Positions 61,620-64,000 of a DNA stretch of 64,000 nucleotides are shown piece after piece; the stretch's first letter is position 1; each line of letters starts with the position of its first letter. The DNA comes from Asparagopsis taxiformis (Eukaryota; Rhodophyta; Florideophyceae; Bonnemaisoniales; Bonnemaisoniaceae). The notes below the pieces were generated by a model that was not told the DNA's origin, did no database searches, and was given only the letters and a program-made list of their open reading frames with translations. Position numbers and translations under genes: made by a program. The stretch spans positions 17,917 through 81,916 of the forward strand of contig JALQPE010001992.1 of NCBI GenBank assembly GCA_030407315.1, given 5' to 3'.

Positions 61620-64000
61620 TCACGGGATCCCGTGCTTCGATGCGCTGAAGCAACGGCGGAGTCGTGTTAACTGGAGAAGCGCGCCGGGGCGGACATTTCG
61701 ACCATCGTCGCGCTCAGCGGGAGAACGATCCCGACGACGACCGGATATCCCTCCTCGAGGTTGAATACTAGCTGGAGTCTCCAGGGCGTGTGTCGTATCC
61801 CTACCCCGCTCATGCGGTATGCGCCTACGCGCTAAGCGCAATTCTTCCTCAAGCTCTCGGACTCTTGTCACTAGTTCATCGAACGTCTTCTGCCTCGCAG
61901 TTAAGTCCTTTTCCAATTTTGACACCTTCTCTTCCGCTAAGCGGCGACCTGTACGCTCTGCGCGATAGCGCGTTACTGCAGCATCCCGTCGCTCGCGACT
62001 TTCCTTGTACCGAGTACCCAACGTGACACACGTTAACGCCAAAGTATCCAACGCATTGCGAACGGGGTAACCGTCATCCCGTGGATGAAACACCGACGAA
62101 AGTTGGCCATCACCAAGACTATATCCGCCAATTGGCGCACATTCGTAAACGATAATAACTGCGCCGCAGACAAACTGGATCCAAGAACATCCGCGCGAGC
62201 GGTAGCACGACCGACCGTACCGTCATCCTCGAGTGACTGACCGGATTGACGGTCTGGTGACAGAAAACGGCGCTGCCGTAGAAGCCGGAAGACCCCGGAC
62301 GGTAGAGCGAGAAAGATCCAGTGGGGCTGGTGGAGGGACAACTGCCGGGGGTTCCATCGCTTCGTAAGAAGCTGGCTCTACAGGAGCAGTTGGATGAGGA
62401 GAGACGCCGGAATCGGCTGGACGATAATGACCAGCAGGTGTCGAACGCCCAGGGCGTGGAACGTGCATCTCCCGTTCGGGTTTGTACATGTAGTCCTCCA
62501 AAATCTCCGTCGGAGTAACTTGGCGGGTCGACCGTAAGATAGCCGTCCTCGGCAAATTCACCGTCCCGACGAAACGGAGGAGTCTCAACCACAGTCCCGT
62601 CCCGGGTAGTATACGCCGCGGCCTTCGCCGTTTGAAGGGCAAACTCGGATGCGAGTAAAGGAAGATCTTCTCGGGCGCAACGCCTTCGATTGTACAAGCA
62701 ATCTCCTCTATACCATCGGTGGTCTTGTAAGAAGCCTCGAGGAGGTCGATGATAACCTTCACATCTACGCTACGCGTCTTCGGTACAACCGGTGATAACG
62801 GCATCTCATGGAATGTCTTCCACGTCGTGATAGCCGACTCTGCCAAGTGTTTGGCCAATACCGGGAGGAACCCTCTAGTCTCTACGAGACGAGCCAATTC
62901 CAAACCAATCATGAGCTCTCGCTCTAACAGGACATAGTCCAAAAACCGAGGCTTCACCCAAGGACGGGGATCCGCCTCTACCACACTGTGGAAATACAGC
63001 ATCGCTGGTGTATCCCCAATGGGCAAACACAAGGGCGGTGAGTTCTCGCCTTCCCATCGGGAATCTTCCAACGTCGAATTCAGCTCTGCTGTAGGTACCA
63101 CCAAGTTCGCAGTGCGATGGTCTATGCTCCGATTAGCTCGGTAACCGAACACTCGGTAGTCAAGTGACGACACTTGCAAACCGGTAGTCCGGGCTAGGTG
63201 ACGCGCGTGTACACGCATGTGATGTTCCAACATACCGGTATCCGGGCGGGGCGGATACGCAAACCATCTTGACCTAACGATAGGTAAGTCGGGAACGCTC
63301 CCTTGATCCGAGTGTGACTCGAACAATCGACGGTTCATCCGCTCAACGTACAAGGCATCGCCTGGGTGGAAGAAGAAAGGTGCGGTCGCACAGCAACGTG
63401 TGTGGTACACGGAAATGTCGCATCGCCGACACGCCACGACGGCAATTGGGCATAAGCCGACCAGCTGTTATGCAGCGCATGGGTATCACGGTGTTTAACA
63501 CCTGCCATGAGACGGAGGTCTCGACGTAAGTCGGTAACGTCCTCGCTTAAAAACTCCCGTAGGGGCAGGCGCGCAAAAGGGTAATACTCCCACGGAGCTC
63601 TCAAATACCTTGAAAAAGGCAACTCATGTGAGTCAAAGACCATGAGCTCCGAAGCATTCGAAGGATAAAATTCGCCTTCGCGACGCCAATCGGCGGAAGG
63701 AGCCGGAACCCGCCTTGGGCGATGAATAAGTCGGCGCAGCCGTAACAGCAGGAGCTGGTTTTGGTACGGATCTACCAACTGACCTGTCTTCCTTGCGGTT
63801 GCACCGTCTCATATCCACCGGACCCATACGCGGCTCGCGTCGAATTGCTGGCAACCAGCCCGCGACCCGCTTCTTTCGGCCGCCTTGCGGTTTCGCGCAT
63901 CGATGATGAATTGCCGATTACGGCTGTATAAGTCCTCGTAAGGATTCTTGGACTTAACCGGCTCAGCCGTAACGGGATTCCGTGTGGACGAGCGAGGGTT
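61620..64000 (-). pseudogene. Long antisense gene of the outer Ty3/gypsy family (broken, start outside window)
   Basis: Reading leftward from the window edge: NPYEDLYSRNRQFIIDARNR (matching residues about 190-225 of the 14456-15301 frame), a stretch matching 13512-13703, a Cys-rich block (CPIAVVACRRCDISVYHTRC) that may bind zinc, a frame of about 400 codons (63437-62223), and a coiled-coil end (RYRAERTGRRLAEEKVSKLE) closing at 61620. The protein passes through at least three frames, so it is decayed here, in line with the broken pol. Together the pieces would make roughly 1000 residues. No family recognised; it is not an obvious envelope, RT or transposase. Confidence 0.55.

Larger units (their letters stand above)
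42743..64000 (+). mobile_element. Outer Ty3/gypsy chromovirus (partial; interrupted; right end outside window)
   Basis: A + strand element: LTR (42743-43401), primer-binding site, gag (split), pol with protease, RT, RNase H, integrase and chromodomain, then a long antisense-coding 3' region that runs past the window end. The inner element at 44565-55434 is inserted in gag. Pol has at least three frame changes (after 58920, near 59084, near 60385), so this copy is inactive. The 3' internal region matches the truncated copy at 13512-16457, which shows how it should end. Confidence 0.9.

Overview
The window looks like nuclear DNA of a florideophyte red alga, most like the carrageenophyte Chondrus crispus. 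This is inferred from content: a plastid-type membrane rubredoxin, a plant-type B15 subunit of complex I, a vanadium-haloperoxidase relative, Golgi-type sulfotransferases, few and very short introns (76-112 nt), and gene islands separated by selfish DNA.

Layout. 1-17 kb is gene-poor and built from repeats: a near-perfect 1.7-kb palindrome, a dispersed GGACGTCC-anchored repeat, a field of decayed repeats carrying splice-site-like 27-nt cassettes, several tandem arrays, a hairpin-rich satellite, and the truncated 3' end of a Ty3/gypsy element. 17-21 kb holds two DNA transposons: a pogo-like transposase gene and an apparently intact Tc1 element with 210-bp inverted repeats and a TA target duplication. 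21.4-41.8 kb is a compact gene island: haloperoxidase-like protein, HGH1, EAF6, rubredoxin, MED15 (three exons), complex I B15/NDUFB4 (two exons), COG3, two tandem sulfotransferases, and a five-exon gene encoding five bestrophin domains in one chain. 42.7-64 kb is one Ty3/gypsy element (outer, + strand, running off the right edge) split inside gag by a second, very young Ty3/gypsy chromovirus (inner, - strand, 44565-55434). The inner element has 660/659-bp LTRs and a 5-bp target duplication.

How parts work together. The island genes are mostly unrelated housekeeping functions: transcription (MED15, EAF6), Golgi traffic (COG3), translation-factor folding (HGH1), respiration and plastid electron transfer. 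COG3 and the sulfotransferases both act in the Golgi, where algal sulfated polysaccharide is made, but adjacency alone does not prove a link.

The best candidate for something undescribed is the 36.1-41.8 kb gene. Joining five exons at GT/AG sites gives an uninterrupted 1783-residue frame with exactly five divergent bestrophin repeats. Bestrophin channels are normally homopentamers, so this reads as a natural single-chain pentamer. Other strong signals are a textbook -1 frameshift site (GGGAAAC plus a 10-bp hairpin) between gag and pol of the inner retrotransposon, and a long antisense reading frame downstream of pol in the outer retrotransposon family. I read everything by eye; gene names rest on motif recognition, not on searches.
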